Below, piece after piece: positions 12,761 to 25,675 of a DNA stretch of 64,000 nt. Under the pieces are notes generated by a model. That model made no database searches. It saw nothing but the letters and a program-made list of their open reading frames with translations, and had not been told where the DNA came from. The translations under genes and the position numbers were made by a program. Numbering within the stretch: position 1 is the stretch's first letter; every line of letters starts with the position of its first letter. The DNA is from Caenorhabditis remanei (taxonomy: Eukaryota; Nematoda; Chromadorea; Rhabditida; Rhabditidae): the NCBI RefSeq assembly GCF_010183535.1, contig NC_071332.1:10230001-10294000 (forward strand). The letters run 5' to 3'.

Positions 12761-15549
12761 ATGAAACTTTTTTGGTTTTTGATTACATACATCTCATTCC
12801 TGCAGTGCTATGTATCTATACGGCAAATCAATGTTCAAAAACAATGGTATCGATATCCAGGTAATAGTCTCTCTGTAGGAATCGGATATGGGATCATGGT
12901 TTCAGGTAACCCTGGTGTGCGGATACGATTAACCAAGAAAGGTGCGAATCATATTAAAACAGTTGGAGTTCAGATATTCAATGACTACATTTCACAGCTG
13001 AAAGTGAGTTTATTTATGTTCAAAATGATGGATTTTTGTATTTTTTGGTATCACCGAATAATCTCGGGTTAACGGTTACAAAATGATAATAACTTTTCTA
13101 AAAAGATTAACTTGCCATTTAATCGGAATCTCCTATCTTGGCTAGTCATTTTCTAATCCTTTCGGATCTCAGAATCTCATAACATGTTCATATTCCAGGG
13201 ATACTCTACATCTATGCCATTCTCTCAAATAGGGATCAACGGAATTGTGAATCTGAAAAACTTGCACGTCAAAAACTACAGATCCCCACAGGTATTTTCA
13301 TCCACTTTTCATTTTTTTCTCTTTCCCGAACAACCGGTTTTCATCACTTTTTCTCACTTACGCAATTCTTTTTCGCTATCCACACAAATTGATAAGAATA
13401 TGAATTATCAATGAGACGCCGCAACTGTTTTTTTCTCCTTGCAGGTGTCTGTTCTGAACTTTTTGCCGCCGCGCCATGTCGTTCTGGGATTGGAAAACCT
13501 GGATATCGGGTATGCTAACACAAAGATCAATAAGACATGGATCAGCTTATCAAAAGTATAAAAAATGTTCAGATTGGGATCCGATTTCACGGCAAATGCA
13601 GTTCCGATAGTTGTGGAAGGGAACTTAGTTGGAACAATAACTGGAATGACAGTTGCTTTAACAACTGAACTTCTGACTGATGTAACTGGAAAGTTGAATG
13701 CAGTCGTAAGTTTTCTGGTTTAAATCACAAAACTCTGAAAATTCGGTTTCCTCAGGTTAGAAACTGCTCGGCTCTAATTGCAAATAGTCAAATAACAATT
13801 AACCCAACTGGACCAATGGGAATATTTGTCAAAACTTTTGAGGTACACCTTCATTCTGAATGAAAATTTTAAGCTATTTTTCCCAGCCAATGATAAACGA
13901 CTCTGTTCGTCAACGGATTCCTGAAATATTCTGCAGTCGACTTCAGAATTTGATTGAGAAGAATATATCAAAACTATTTGAATTCATCACAAAAATCAAT
14001 CTAGAAGATTATTTCCCAAAAATGAATAAACTGGACACGGATGTGATGAATATGTAAGAGAAGAAAGTGATAGTTCTTTTGCTCAGACATCGAATTTCAG
14101 ATTTATTTCCCATTTGGCAAAAGGAATGTACGTGGATAATCGAATGATAACTCAACCGTTAATAACTATGGATTATATTGAAACAAATCATCAAGGTGAG
14201 GTAAGAGAACATTCACGTTATCAAGGGGAATACAATCAATTTCAGGGGAAATTCAATTCGAATCATTATCTGAACAGACTCCATTCTTCCCAAGACCAAT
14301 GGAACAATTGTTCAGAGAGCCTCTTTCCGATCATATGGCTCATTTCTATGTCTCTGATCATCTTCTGAATAGTATGTTGTATCATGCTTATCAAGACAAT
14401 CGGTTGGCATTGAAAATCGATGAATCCAATCTTCCACAGGAAATGAAAAGTTTTGTCTCCACACAGTGCCCGTCGAAGAAGCACCAGACATTTGTCTGTG
14501 TTGGATACCTGATTCCAGAAATTGGCAAAGTAAGTGTTGGCTTGAGTTTTTACAATTACCGTAAAAACTGTATTAGAGCGACATATCGCTCTATTTTTCA
14601 ACCGCCTCTCAGAAAAATTTTGTGGTTTCAGAAACTCATTAAAGTTGAACGGAAAGAACTTTTTTGAAAGTTCTATTTGTTGATCTAGAGGTTACTATTC
14701 ACGCTGCTTCTAATCAGAACCAAGAAAATACACTGGGGTGATCATATTCATGAATCCTGAGTATAGATGGGTGTCGTTCTATTAGAGGTGTCGTTCTATT
14801 AAAGGTGTCGCTCAAATACAGTTTTTACGGTAGTTTAAGCCAGTTTTCATTCTGAAAATTTTGAAAATTCTTTGAAGAGTTGATAATAAGTTGGATTCAT
14901 TTTTAGTTGTACCCTGATTCAACAACTTCCTTTGCAATTCTTCCGCATGGTCTACCGTATGTTATGTTCAATCGAGATGGCATGGCCGTAGAAATTAAAA
15001 GTGAGTCCCTGTTTTTACTCAGTGCTAATTTCCCAACTTTTCAGATCGAATCCTTACATATGCCACTCCAGATGACGATTCTCACTCAAGAAACCGTTCT
15101 CAAATTCTAGTATTCTCGATCAACGGTCAAGCGGACATAACTTTTTCCCCGACAAACGAAACCTTGAATGCCCGAATGAATTTGAACAGGTGAGTGAGAT
15201 TCTCTCTTTTCTGTTCAATTACATCTGTTGTGATTTTTAAGATTCAATGTGAGATTACATCGTTCGGCAGTTCGCGGAATAGATGAGACATCCATTGCAC
15301 GGCTTTCACCCCTTTCCAAAACTTTTATCGCTCCTAGACTCAGTACGGCTGTCGAAAAAGCAGCGCGTTTTCCGATGCAGGTAGGAAAGAAACAGATCAT
15401 TTGATGTTTGATTCTCGATATTGCAGGATACGATCAAATTTGTGAACCCTGTCATCAAAAACTATGATGGATTCATAAGTTTATCAACGGATTTTCATCT
15501 CGAGAGAAAGAAAATTGATGCGATTGTCAGGAAGTCGATAGAGTTTTAA
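12761..15549 (+). CDS. Secreted BPI/LBP/CETP-family lipid-binding protein
   Basis: Thirteen exons splice in phase: 12761-12860, 12906-13003, 13199-13291, 13445-13509, 13573-13705, 13756-13842, 13887-14053, 14101-14195, 14246-14529, 14907-15000, 15045-15189, 15242-15380 and 15427-15549. They give 540 residues. The N-terminus is a signal peptide (MKLFWFLITYISFLQ). The block NPGVRIRLTKKG directly after it is typical of the start of the first BPI barrel. The two Cys of the first barrel appear as RNC and FCSRL. The length fits the family of two-barrel lipid-transfer proteins, whose nematode members (NRF-5 type) are thought to carry lipids in the body cavity. The 45-nt first intron keeps the frame open but removing it restores the family sequence. 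Intron 9 carries a MITE. The gene converges on the truncated GT92 gene 75 bp away. Confidence 0.82.
14557..14832. mobile_element. MITE in intron 9 of the BPI-family gene
   Basis: Inverted ends TACCGTAAAAACTGTATTAG and a near-mirror ending in CAGTTTTTACGGTA bound 276 bp, with TA at both borders, as for mariner-type elements. Inside, the motif GTGTCGTTCTATTA is repeated in tandem near the right end. No coding capacity. Confidence 0.7.
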
Positions 15550-15623
15550 ATTTAAAACTACTAAAATTAGTTCAGTTGTCATTTAAATACGGTTAAATTT
15601 GTACAAATTCGGAATTAACTAAC

Positions 15624-16417
15624 TTATTTATTTATTTGAGTTTCCAATTGCTCTCCACTTTTATTAATGTTCGTATAGTTATCTGTTGTCAGGGAAGCAT
15701 TCTCAATCGCAATTGGCTTTGTCGGTTTTTCCAGAATATTCCCAGTGATTGATATATAATGAACACCGATCCGTCGTGGACAATAAACCACGGATTCCGG
15801 ATAGATTTTCGACTCGAATTGGCTGGGAATCTCGCGACGAAGACAATCAAAGTATCGGCAGACGACGTGTCGACCGGACATTTGTTTTGTGTCGATTAGA
15901 ACCATTAAGTATTTATCGAAGAGAAGGGCATTCAACACTGTCGGCCGAAATTTATTCTGGAATGTGACACTGATTTGTTAATGAGTTTACAGAGAGATGT
16001 TCTTTTCTTTTCAAAAGATGGAATTAAAAATCTTTGAAAATTCAACTAACCACTCTCTGCTTTTTCCACTTTTGGATAACATCAAAGCTGCCGAATGGAA
16101 CTTTTTCGGTTTCTACTGCATTCCAGGAATCAATTGGACATTCAAGACTAAAAATTGTTAAAAGAATATTGGATTGTTAGATTAGATTTTGACTTACAAT
16201 TTATCAGCATCTGGATCTAGAAAATCATCTGATCCACTATTTTCAGTCAGTTCATCTGAGATCTGCACTGAAATACTGCATCTGGTATCTGATTTTTAAT
16301 AATTGTGAACTTACGAGTAAATGAAAAACAAAGTAGAATTGCAATGAACAAAACTGTAAAGAGAATACATATAACTCGTCCTTTTCGACTCCTTTTACTT
16401 TCTCTCACAATGTGCAT
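15624..16417 (-). CDS. Truncated GT92 (DUF23) family protein
   Basis: Four exons (16417-16315, 16267-16198, 16147-16051, 15956-15624) encode 200 residues. A type II membrane anchor (ICILFTVLFIAILLCFSF) starts near residue 15. The first half of the GT92 domain is recognisable (VVCRYFDCLRREIP, then YCPRRIGVHYISIT). The reading frame then leaves the family, just where the full-length neighbour continues with CMSTLYGDEPKF, and ends after about 30 unrelated residues. The catalytic half, with the DXD motif, is missing. It lies directly downstream of the full GT92 gene on the same strand, so it is probably a partial tandem duplicate. It could be an enzyme-dead secreted or membrane protein, or a pseudogene with intact splice sites. 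Confidence 0.7.
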
Positions 16418-16598
16418 TTTGAAATAAAAATGGTTTATTTCACTTTGAAATCTAACGAAAGAAATAGGAAAAAATACCCGCAAGAAATGGAAATATGAGA
16501 GAAAAACGGTGAAAAGAAGAAGAAGAAGAAGGCTAGAGATGAAAATCGGATTCATAGAAAGAAGATGGTATCAGAAAAGAAGAAGAAGCTGTTGAAAT

Positions 16599-18591
16599 TC
16601 AATGTCTTTTATGGTGTACACAGGGATGAGTTAGACCATGATGATGGTACATTTCTTGCATTTTCTGACATGAATAATTCACTGTATCGTAGACATCTTT
16701 TACACGACGGAGACACTGAAAACAAAGATATTGTAGTTAGAGGTAATGGAGTTCCTATTATTCAAACTTACTGCATCAGTCAATTTGAACTTCAAGTTTG
16801 GTTCAACATCAGTCATTGAATAGGGTCCAACTTCATAAACTCTCTTGTTGTTGTTAGTCAAAGCGCCTCCCTCGACATTTCTATAATGACGAGTAACCCC
16901 AATTATATCGCTGACATATATCTTATTGAGTCCTTTGTAGAGTGCAGCAGGTGAGTGGATCGTCATTGCGGCTATCTGTAAAACGAGTTTTGCTGGTTTT
17001 CATGTTTGCTTCTAATCTTACACTTTCAGGTCGGATAATTGTTTTAGGTTGAAGCCAATTCTGAACTTTTGAAGTGTTATGGAACTTTCGGAACACAAGA
17101 TTATCGAAGAATTGATTGGCATTTTCGTATCTAGCTGGAGAAAGAGAGTCTTTCAAAACCCATTGAACTTTGAACTGAAGATTTACGACGTTTGGATTGG
17201 TTATTGTGCTGAAAAGAACTGGATTATTTTGGAAATCCAATCAATCTCTTACTCTAAAAAGTCAACAATTTTCCAGTCCTTCTTCATTTCAATTCTCTCA
17301 TCAATGTCCAACAGTGATGTCCACTTTGCGAAGTTGACGTTTCTCATGTGACAATCCTGAAAGTTTCTATAAGTTTCAGTGGATTCTGCTTGTAGAGCTC
17401 ACATTAATTTGCATCATATGCCACATATAATCCGCTCTCCAATAATGATCATTCAACACAATGACCTCAATTTCTCCAGTTCTCACATAGTCATCCAACA
17501 ACATTCTATCGTACGCAGAAACATTTCGAATATAAATATGGAAGAATGTGGCACCTTGAAGTTTATGGTACTCAATGAAATCTACGATTTGAATGAACTT
17601 TGGCTCATCTCCATACAGAGTGGACATGCAAACTGTGAAATAATGTTGGGGGCCTGAAAATTAGATAAGAATTGAAACGTTCAAAAAGAATCAAACCATT
17701 TGAAATGCGATTCACAATTGGTACTGGAGTTTCGGGAGTATCATATTTTGTCTCTGTGATTGAGATATACTTTGCACCAACTCTTCTTCCACAATAAACA
17801 GTTGATTCAGGAAAAACAACGGACTCGAAGACGTGTGGAATTTCTCTACGTTTGCAATCAAAGTAACGACAATAAACTTTTTTACTGAAATTTTTTCAAA
17901 ACTGGATAGTCGAGTTATGACTTGTTCTATAACCAACCCGAACTGATTTTCAGCAGTGAGAGTCACAGCGATATGCTCAGGATGAACGAATGCAGCAAGA
18001 GGACTTGGTGTTGTGTGATAGAGATAATCCTGAAATTAAATTCTGTTCGTGACACTTGGTGGAAATTAAGTGACGGGAAAACTGGTATAATTAGGTATAA
18101 TTTCACTTACTTTTCTGCTAGTATTGTTTTTAATCCAATAGTTATGTAATTCTGGAGACGGAATACGATCCGAATGGACTTTATTCCACGGCTCTTCTCG
18201 ACAAGTTGTTCTGAAAATACTTCCTGATTCAGTCTAAATACTTTGAGCATTTCTCACGATGTTATCACAAAACTAGGATCTTCTTCTTCGACAAAAGTGA
18301 AATTTTCTTTCTGAAGTCTTCCCATTTGAATAGTTCCTCCACCGATATCTAGATATACTTCAGTTGCTGAAATCATCCAAATTGTAAATCTGAGTTCTGA
18401 ACTCTATACTACTTACGATCTTTTTCACTAACATCCATGTTATATTTTGCAAGTTTGTGGCGTGGTGGCAACTCATCCCTTTTCAATGATGAGGTCAGTA
18501 GTACTCCGAGTAAAATAACAGTAACCACGAGTATCAGTTTCCAGAAATGTCTTCGAAATAGGAATACAAATTTCGAATGATGAAGAAGCAT
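16599..18591 (-). CDS. GT92 (DUF23) family glycosyltransferase
   Basis: Ten exons (18591-18417, 18366-18258, 18210-18111, 18029-17938, 17884-17697, 17653-17403, 17356-17253, 17208-17022, 16975-16772, 16715-16599) encode 508 residues. A type II anchor lies near residues 16-36, followed by a lumenal stem. The GT92 domain is clear: VYCRYFDCKRREIPHVF, CMSTLYGDEPKFIQIVDFIE, FFHIYIRNVSAYDRMLLDDY and KWTSLLDIDERIEM, in which D322-I-D324 is the likely metal-binding DXD. The C-terminal part ends CVHHKRH. Characterised members are Golgi galactosyltransferases acting on N-glycan core fucose in C. elegans; the substrate here is unknown. All phases agree, although the first in-frame ATG after the preceding intron region was chosen mainly because it places the anchor near the N-terminus. 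Confidence 0.85.
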
Positions 18592-18950
18592 GGCACGAAG
18601 AATAACGAAAACGGCGGAAAAAAATTCACAAATGGGAATGAAATGAAACAAAAGGGGAGCGATTTCTGGAGTTTTTCGAGATAAAACGGAGATTGGAAAA
18701 AACGATTTTGAGATGAATACATTTCGTGATTCGATAAGAATCTGAAGAACAATGGCAGACGGTTCAATTGCAACGAGAGACACAAAATGGAGTGTCGGAG
18801 TGAGATTGAGATTTTTTCAAATTCTTTCAGAGTTGGCATCGAAAACATTTTGATTTTTTCAGAATTAAAAGACATTAACGGGGGTAAAATTGAAAAATAA
18901 GATATAAAATGTTCATTTCGAGAATAATATATAAAACACTTTTGAAAAAT

Positions 18951-20306
18951 TCAAAACAAAGACTTGTTAATGAACTTACTTGAGCTTCTACGAGAATTAT
19001 CTTGAGCTTCTTGAAGTGGAAAATGGTTAACTGAAGTGTTTACTTTCCCTTTACCTGAAAATAATGTTTTCTGTAATTCAGTTTTTGTTTTCTACATACA
19101 TAAGAACACTCTTCTAAAATCCTTTACAAAAAATATTGCAATTAATGGTTCGATAGCCGGATAGACACATGCAAGTGATGCAACAACATTTCCTTTTCGA
19201 CCAACTTCAATTTCGAAAATAGGAAGAGTGAGAATGATACCAACAGTACTATACATTGTGAAAAACGGGAGAGCTGTCTGAAAGTAACCAAGTTGTTAAT
19301 TGTTAAAGAACAATTTGAAACTCTTCAAACTGTCCCGCGGGTCAGAATAACTTACTTGAAACACTAGAGTTAGTAACAACTGTCTATTCATATCTTTTGT
19401 TTTTGCACTCATCGCAGTTTGTTCACATTTCAATTTGAAAAAGATTTTCAGAGCACAAAACATGATTGTAGAGAAACAAATTCCCTGGAACCATCTTTTC
19501 TTCACTTTTTCGTTTTGTTCAACTCACCATAATACACAAACAACCAAAGTAAGCGCCTGCATCAATCCATCGAAAATGCCTACTTCCATCGGAATAGTTG
19601 TCCCAGAACTGCAGTGCAATGAATACCAGTTTCGAAGTATCTTCATTATAAACGTCCAGTATTACTTGTCTCGCTATCTCTTCTTTTTCTTCAGTTTTCT
19701 CCATCGCAAAAAATACCAAAGAATACCAAATTACAAAAAAGAAACTTCCGGGAAGAAAGATGAGAAAGAGTCTGAATCCCTTCAGTTTCCCAAGATCATC
19801 GGGTCTGATAAGGGTGTGTTGAAACGTCTAATAACTTCAGCAGTTGACTTACCTGCATAATACAACATAACGATAGTAGAATTGTGTGGCCAGAAAAGAA
19901 ATGCACAGAGCATAGGATGCACAATAAATACAGATGACATAGTAACCGATGAGTTGTTCATAGCGAAGAAGACTGTCAACCATCATAATAAACATTGATT
20001 TGTGGATGTGCATTAACTGAAAAAATTATGAGTTTGAACAAATGCCGTAATTAAATTTTTTTGGGCAGGCTTCTCAAGATCTAATTTTTACCAACCAAAC
20101 GAAGATTGATATTTACGACTCACGGGCAATGCAATGATCTCAATCCACGTATAAATAATAGAATAGACTGTAAATATAGTCATAACATGACGATAGCTTC
20201 CGAACAGTTTTTTGGCTTTTTTATGAATTAAAAGTAGGAGAACAATATTGGTGAGTTGAGCGCAACTGAATCCAATATATTGAAAAGTGTGGATACCGGA
20301 ATTCAT
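18951..20306 (-). CDS. Str-type chemoreceptor (7TM), receptor A
   Basis: Exons 20306-20124, 20016-19853, 19804-19528, 19484-19356, 19277-19100 and 19054-18951 encode 344 residues with seven hydrophobic segments. Family marks are AKKLFGSYRHVM after TM1, QFYYRY at the end of TM3, LNRQLL-type ELNRQLF motif (here DMNRQLLLTLVFQ) before TM6, and YPAIEPLIAIFFVKDFRR after TM7. I call the family Str (Str superfamily); srj or srd cannot be excluded without a profile search. Such receptors sit in cilia of sensory neurons and detect chemicals through G proteins. The last exon, a Ser-rich tail, was added because the T|GT split codon at this position recurs in the paralogs in this array. A stop directly after the donor would otherwise end the protein. 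Confidence 0.8.
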
Positions 20307-20654
20307 TTAAAATCAATTCCAGAAAGAAACAAGAGAAACTGATGTATCTAGAATAAAACTGAGAAAATAATAATAATAATAATAAAAACGATGGAATAAT
20401 ATTTATAGCCAGACATACTCGTGAGATGGAGCCCGCTTAGAAACGAGTTTGAACAATCGAGATGTCTCTGGGGACTATTTTATTCTGATTTCTAATTTGA
20501 ATACACGGGCTCCACAAGTTACGTAGGTAGAAGAAACATGTGAGGAATGGTGAGACTATGCATAAAAAATTTCAATTAATTAGGGACGATATCATGATGA
20601 ATCCAATTTAGAGAAAGCTCATTAATTTGAATGTCAGAGTGTCCACCGACCATA

Positions 20655-20830
20655 ACGTTCCTATGACTTTCGAATGGTTTTTCCAGCACTCGTACGAACC
20701 AAGAATAGCAACGTGGCACTGGTTATTTGGCCTGATACCGGCGTGTTGAAGCAAGGAAAACCGGCGTGTTGAAGCAAGGGAAGGAACATTTTCAGTGTGA
20801 TTTCCATTTGACCGGCCGGAAGCATGAAAA
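20655..20830 (-). pseudogene. Relic first exon of a Str-type receptor
   Basis: On the minus strand the translation LLQHAGFPCF...SGQITSATLLFLVRTSAGKT resembles the first exon of receptor B (IAQYSGFIFGQVTNSLLLFL). It is broken by a stop and contains a short tandem duplication of GCTTCAACACGCCGG. No further exons are visible. Confidence 0.5.
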
Positions 20831-21278
20831 GTTGACAACAAATTGAAAGAACAATAAAGAATATATATATAAAGAAGATGAGTTGTTCCTTTGAGAGAAT
20901 AGAATGATGATGACTCAAGAAAAAAGAGAACAATTTGCTTTTTTTTTTTAAAGAAACGAGGTTATGACAAATGAGTTGGATCTCTAGTTTTAGTTATTCG
21001 AGACAGTAAACATTCACAACACAGACTTCATCAGAAATCCCTGGGAAGATGTTGATAACGTCACAGAATACATCATCAATTCAGCGATTGATGATCATGA
21101 CGCAGTGAAGATGGCGCTGCCAGTTTTATTAAATTTGACAATAATTATCGGAACAACTAAAAAACAGGAACGCTCACTTTGTTTTGTACACTCGCACTTT
21201 ACACAGTTAATCAAATTTATATCCAAGCCACGAATATTTACACAATAATACAGAGAGATCTTTTTGAAAAAAAAGTGA

Positions 21279-22639
21279 TCAATGGAATGAACTCGAAGAA
21301 ATATCCGCACTGGTACGAGATGCTGAACTCCGAGAGGCATTGAATTTGACATCCGTTAGACGTTTTCTTCGGTGACCTGAATTATTGAAATTATCTTTAA
21401 TGACATCATTTTCGCTTACACAGAACAGCCTTTCTGAAATCTTTTATGAAGAAAATTGCAATCAATGGCTCAATTGCGGGATATGTGCCGGCCGCTGCTC
21501 CGACAAAATTTCCAAGTTGTCCAACTTCTATTTCAAAAAATGGAAGTGTAATTAAAGCTCCCACAGGGCAATACATCATGAAAAATGGAAGAAGTGTCTG
21601 AAAACGTGGTGTAATTCGTGGAAAGGGAGAAACAGGTAACCTGGAACGTTAATGTGATAAAAAGTTGTCGATTGAGTTCTCTTGTTTTCGTACTCATTAT
21701 TGATTGAGCACTTTTCAATTTGAAATAAATATTGAATGCGCAGTATAAAATAGTTGAGAAGCAGAGAACCTGAAATCTGAAGTTTTTTCTCTTCTCATAA
21801 AACTTTAACAGACTAGAATTAAAGTGCATCCAGCAGATCCCAGAATGTCTCTGTATCTCAAAATTCTTTGCCCATTATCTTCGTATGTCCAATATAACGA
21901 CGCGATAAATGATTCTTGAGTAATGTCGGCGTCATAATTTTCAATCATCACATCTCTAAACAAAAGCTTGTTTTCTGGATTATTCATATCTTGATACCTC
22001 ATAAATTTCTGTTTTTCCACTGTATTGTGCATTCCATAATAGACGAATGCAAACCAAACCACGAAACATATAAGACAAGGAACAAAGATTAAGCTTAATT
22101 TCCAACCTCTAATCCTTTCGAGGTTATTTGGTCTGAAATTAAGACATTTTCTTTGAAATATCGAGGATTTGTACTTGCAAACGGCAATGTATCGATAGTA
22201 GAACTGAGCGGTAAGAAGGGAAATACATAATGCAAACGAGGCACAATAAAGACAAGTTATATCATTTCCAGAACTGATTTGAAATTGAAAAGGACCATCC
22301 AACATGACTATGAACATTGACTGTTTTATGTGCATCACCTGAAACAAACTATCACACTTTCTGAAATGTTGGAAAATTTCCAATATTTCCACTTCTTTCT
22401 TGACGACTATTAAAACATTGCAACATTCTAATGTACATACTTACGGGTTGTGAAATGAATTCAATCCACGTGTAAAGCAAGGAATAGAAAGCGAAAACTG
22501 TCATTACATGACGATAACTTCCAAATAATCTCTCAGCTCTCGTAAGAATTAAAAACAAAAGAAGAGAGTTGGTGACTTGTCCGAAAATGAATCCAGAATA
22601 CTGAGCAATATGAAGACACAGTTTTAGAGATAAAGCCAT
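21279..22639 (-). CDS. Str-type chemoreceptor, receptor B
   Basis: The start at 22639 (MALSLKLC) opens exon 22639-22445. It is followed by 22338-22175, 22132-21998, 21955 to about 21821, one exon near 21772-21645, one near 21599-21422, and a last exon ending at 21279. Phases agree where checked, including the split Cys codon before the basic tail. Family motifs are ERLFGSYRHVM, QFYYRYIAVC, RTRELNRQLF-type TRELNRQLFITLTFQ and YPAIEPLIAIFFIKDFRK. The 42-nt intron at 21956-21997 is a multiple of three and was removed because the paralogs lack that insert. It is closest in sequence to receptors E, I and J. Confidence 0.75.
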
Positions 22640-22679
22640 GCTTTTGAATGTGGCAAAACACAATTCTCATCTTTTTAAA

Positions 22680-23330
22680 GGAAAGTGGATAAGGAGGAGT
22701 TAGAGTGGCAAAAAAGAGATAAACAATGAGGTACCTAAAAAAACTCTTCTGTTGACGCTTCTAACAATTTTAGACATCACTCTAGGATAACACATATGAC
22801 TAATATGATCTATCACTTACTAATCTTATTTCAATTCGAAGAATGAAGTGTGCTGTAGAAAGTAAAGCAAAAATAAAGCTGTGAAAGTATTATAGATGTA
22901 ATTTTATTCAGTTTTGAAAAGAAAAACACTTATGACAAACTGTTCCAAAGACGTTCCAGATCCGAACTTTCTGATGTTCAGTGTCCCGCAGCTTGCTCAA
23001 AAAATGTTTTAGAGAGAGAGTAGGAGATAAGTATTTCATCTGTAAGTTTTCACAATTCAAGTCTTTGAATTTGTCATGTCTTTCAAATCTCAGTTCCCAA
23101 TTAATGAGCTTTGTTCTTTATTGTTTTCAGCATCACATTGAAATTCAGAAATGCTATTGGCACCTGTGCAGAAATATTTTATTTATCAATGTTCAAAATT
23201 TTTTCACTTCGAATATTTAAGTTAACTCGTTACTTTTTAACCTACGGGCTTGATCAATTAGAATACCTTTGCCTAGTTGTTCTATTTATTAACTTGTCTA
23301 TTTATAAAAACAATACTTTTATCTAAATAA
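22680..23330. other. Intergenic region upstream of receptor B
   Basis: No gene or recognisable repeat is seen. It probably includes the promoter of receptor B. Confidence 0.35.
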
Positions 23331-23379
23331 AGAGTGTCAGTTCCCCAACCTTCTATTTACCTCTTTTCCCAAGTTTCAG

Positions 23380-23660
23380 TCTCCAAAACGTCATCCCAAA
23401 AAAATCCATCTGATCTAACAAAACCAAGTTTGATTCCTAGCAACCGGTTGTTATCCTATTGGAACTCCCTCACTGTGTATCTTGTCCAGTCACATCTTCC
23501 TCCCAAGCTATTGTCAAACGGTTAAACCTTTCTGAGTATCTCCTTCTCAATATTTATACTTCCTAATCTTCTCTTACTTAAATATTTATCCCTTTTATGT
23601 ACTTTTCGATTGTATCAGTGGCTATCTGCCCTTCGATTCAAACCTAAATAAATAAAAAAA
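23380..23660 (+). mobile_element. Non-LTR retrotransposon 3' end relic
   Basis: The translation RLLSYWNSL on the plus strand resembles the IISCWNKLPP motif near the C-terminus of the LINE reverse transcriptase fragment at 25676-26530. It is followed by an untranslated stretch and an AATAAATAAAAAAA tail, as expected for a severely 5'-truncated LINE insertion. Confidence 0.5.
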
Positions 23661-23699
23661 GAATGATTCCTAGAATCCATCTTCTCAACTGGAAATAAC

Positions 23700-24260
23700 T
23701 GTTTTTTGGGAAATGGCCGATTTCGGTTTTACATTTTCAATATTTTTCAGGCTTTCGTAATGTTTGTGTTCCATATCCAGCCAGAATCTATAACTGAACA
23801 CAGAATCTATAACTGCGCTGAGATGGCGGAACACTCATTGTACAAGCGAGAGACATCTGGAAAATTGGTTTGATTGGATCGAGTATCTTTTCATTTACCT
23901 TCCACAAATTCGGAAATATGCTCCAACAAGGTCAAGAATTGTTTATTGAGGAGGATCAGTTGAATTGGGAAATACATAGAAAAACAAGAATATTATTATC
24001 AAGAGTTCCGAGTATTTCACCACTGAAAAGTTTGTTAATCACAAGTGCGAGGAGCTAGATATTCGAGAAAACAGAGTCTATTTCAACGACTCTCTAGAAT
24101 CCATAAGTCAACTGGAGGACACGAAGACTTGAAGATGTTCACTCTTTATGGTTTGGATCAAGAATCAATCTCAGATTATTTAGAAAGTAATCTGTAGATG
24201 TTTGTCCAAAAACTTACAGATTTTACAGAAAAACTCTTATTCTATTATTTTTCTAGAGTC
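23700..24260. other. Gene relic of unknown type
   Basis: Broken plus-strand frames contain stretches such as NWFDWIEYLFIY and CEELDIRENRVYF, which have the look of a decayed coding region (F-box/FBA-like at best). No intact model can be built. Confidence 0.2.
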
Positions 24261-24265
24261 ATCAT

Positions 24266-24488
24266 TCTTATATATAAAAGACAAATGGGCGTTGTCTGAG
24301 GCACTGTCCGCAACGGTTTTGGAAAGAGAAGAGAAACTGAGCCAGCGGGCAAAACCGAACTGGCGTGCTTTGGACAACGACCGCCGCTTTAGACCACTCC
24401 GCCATGCGGGCACATTCGGAAGTCAATGACCACGTCAATGAAGAGAGACCAGCCGGCTCAACCGCCGAAGGCGGGGCAGACAGGCTGG
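24266..24488. mobile_element. Helitron-like repeat with tRNA-like segment, copy 1
   Basis: About 220 bp are shared with 37945-38164. The left end is TCTTATATATAAAAGAC. The right end has the hairpin CCGCCGAAGGCGG about ten bases before CTGG followed by T, which fits the Helitron 3' rule (hairpin then CTRR, T host base). Inside, on the minus strand, GCATGGCGGAGTGGTCTAAAGCGG looks like the 5' half and A box of a Ser/Leu-type tRNA. Alternative: a tRNA-derived SINE. No coding capacity. Confidence 0.55.
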
Positions 24489-24499
24489 TTAGAACATAT

Positions 24500-25670
24500 T
24501 CGACAATCTCAACGCTTGTTAAATAACGTATTACGATCGAACAAAGAATAAAAATAGAAATGAATCCGACATCCGATGTGAACTATGGGTTTTCTGACGC
24601 TTTCCACAGTCCTTGTCAAAACATTTCAGTGATATCATCTCTCGTTTGATGACGTCAAAATCATTATATCTGATCTATTCTCTTAATTCTCTAATCTTCA
24701 CACCCTGAACGAAACGAAAGAGAACAAGAAGAAGAAGAAGAAAAAAGAAGAAAAAGAAGAGAAGAATGATATCATTTGGTAATAAATGGGCCTTCTCGCA
24801 GTTTCCCGTTTTCTTTCGATCAGCTGTGAGGACATTTTGACACCCCTCATAAAGTTGGGAATACGAAACGTTACAGAACCAAAAACCGAAATGCGATGAG
24901 AAAAATGAAGACGTCGTTTGCTGGGAAACAACCTTTTCCGAGATATTAAATGATGCGATTAGAAAGAGAGAAGAAAGAAAAACATTTCACAGTTTGAACT
25001 CTTTGAATTTTTGGATCCCGCGGAGACAGAAGCAATGAATTTCCTTTTGGTCTGATGACGTTGGCCACAGAAATCAAACACTCCGTATTCAAAAGCAAAA
25101 GTAATAAACGATTGATAGCTGATCGTAGGATTCAAAGCCTCTTGAATTGACATCATTTGGATGTTCAGTGTTTTGACGTTTCGATGATTGATTACAAAAA
25201 TTCACTTGGATTCTGGTTTTTGGACTATAAATATGGGCGAATATAAATAATTTAGTTTTTTTATTGACTGCACAACTTTTCTATGCGATTTTAGGCACCA
25301 GCTTTATAACTTCATTCTATTTGATCCTGTTGTGAACTGAACCTCGAGCCAGATGTTTTCGAATCAGAAATAACTGTACTTTGTCGGTTTTGTTATGAAT
25401 TTAGTTTCATTTCCACAAACATGTACAGCAGAGGAGAACGGGAAGAAAAAAGCGGATACATTAATTAAGAAGATAATTTTCGGTTCGACCTGAAAACGAG
25501 ACTCAATAAAACCGAATGTTGAATCTTACTACTTATTTTTAAGGGAATGTATATTTGTATTGATTTGACACACTAAACTCGATTCAAGATTTTTTTAAAA
25601 AATTTGCTTCCAGGACTCCAATAACATCAGTTTTTCCTTTTTTCCTTAATCATTTACAATTCAAAATAGT
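24500..25670. other. Intergenic region
   Basis: No gene is recognised. There is a purine-rich microsatellite-like run (GAAGAAGAAG) near 24725-24765. Everything else is A/T-rich single-copy-looking DNA. Confidence 0.35.
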
Positions 25671-25675
25671 CTTTC

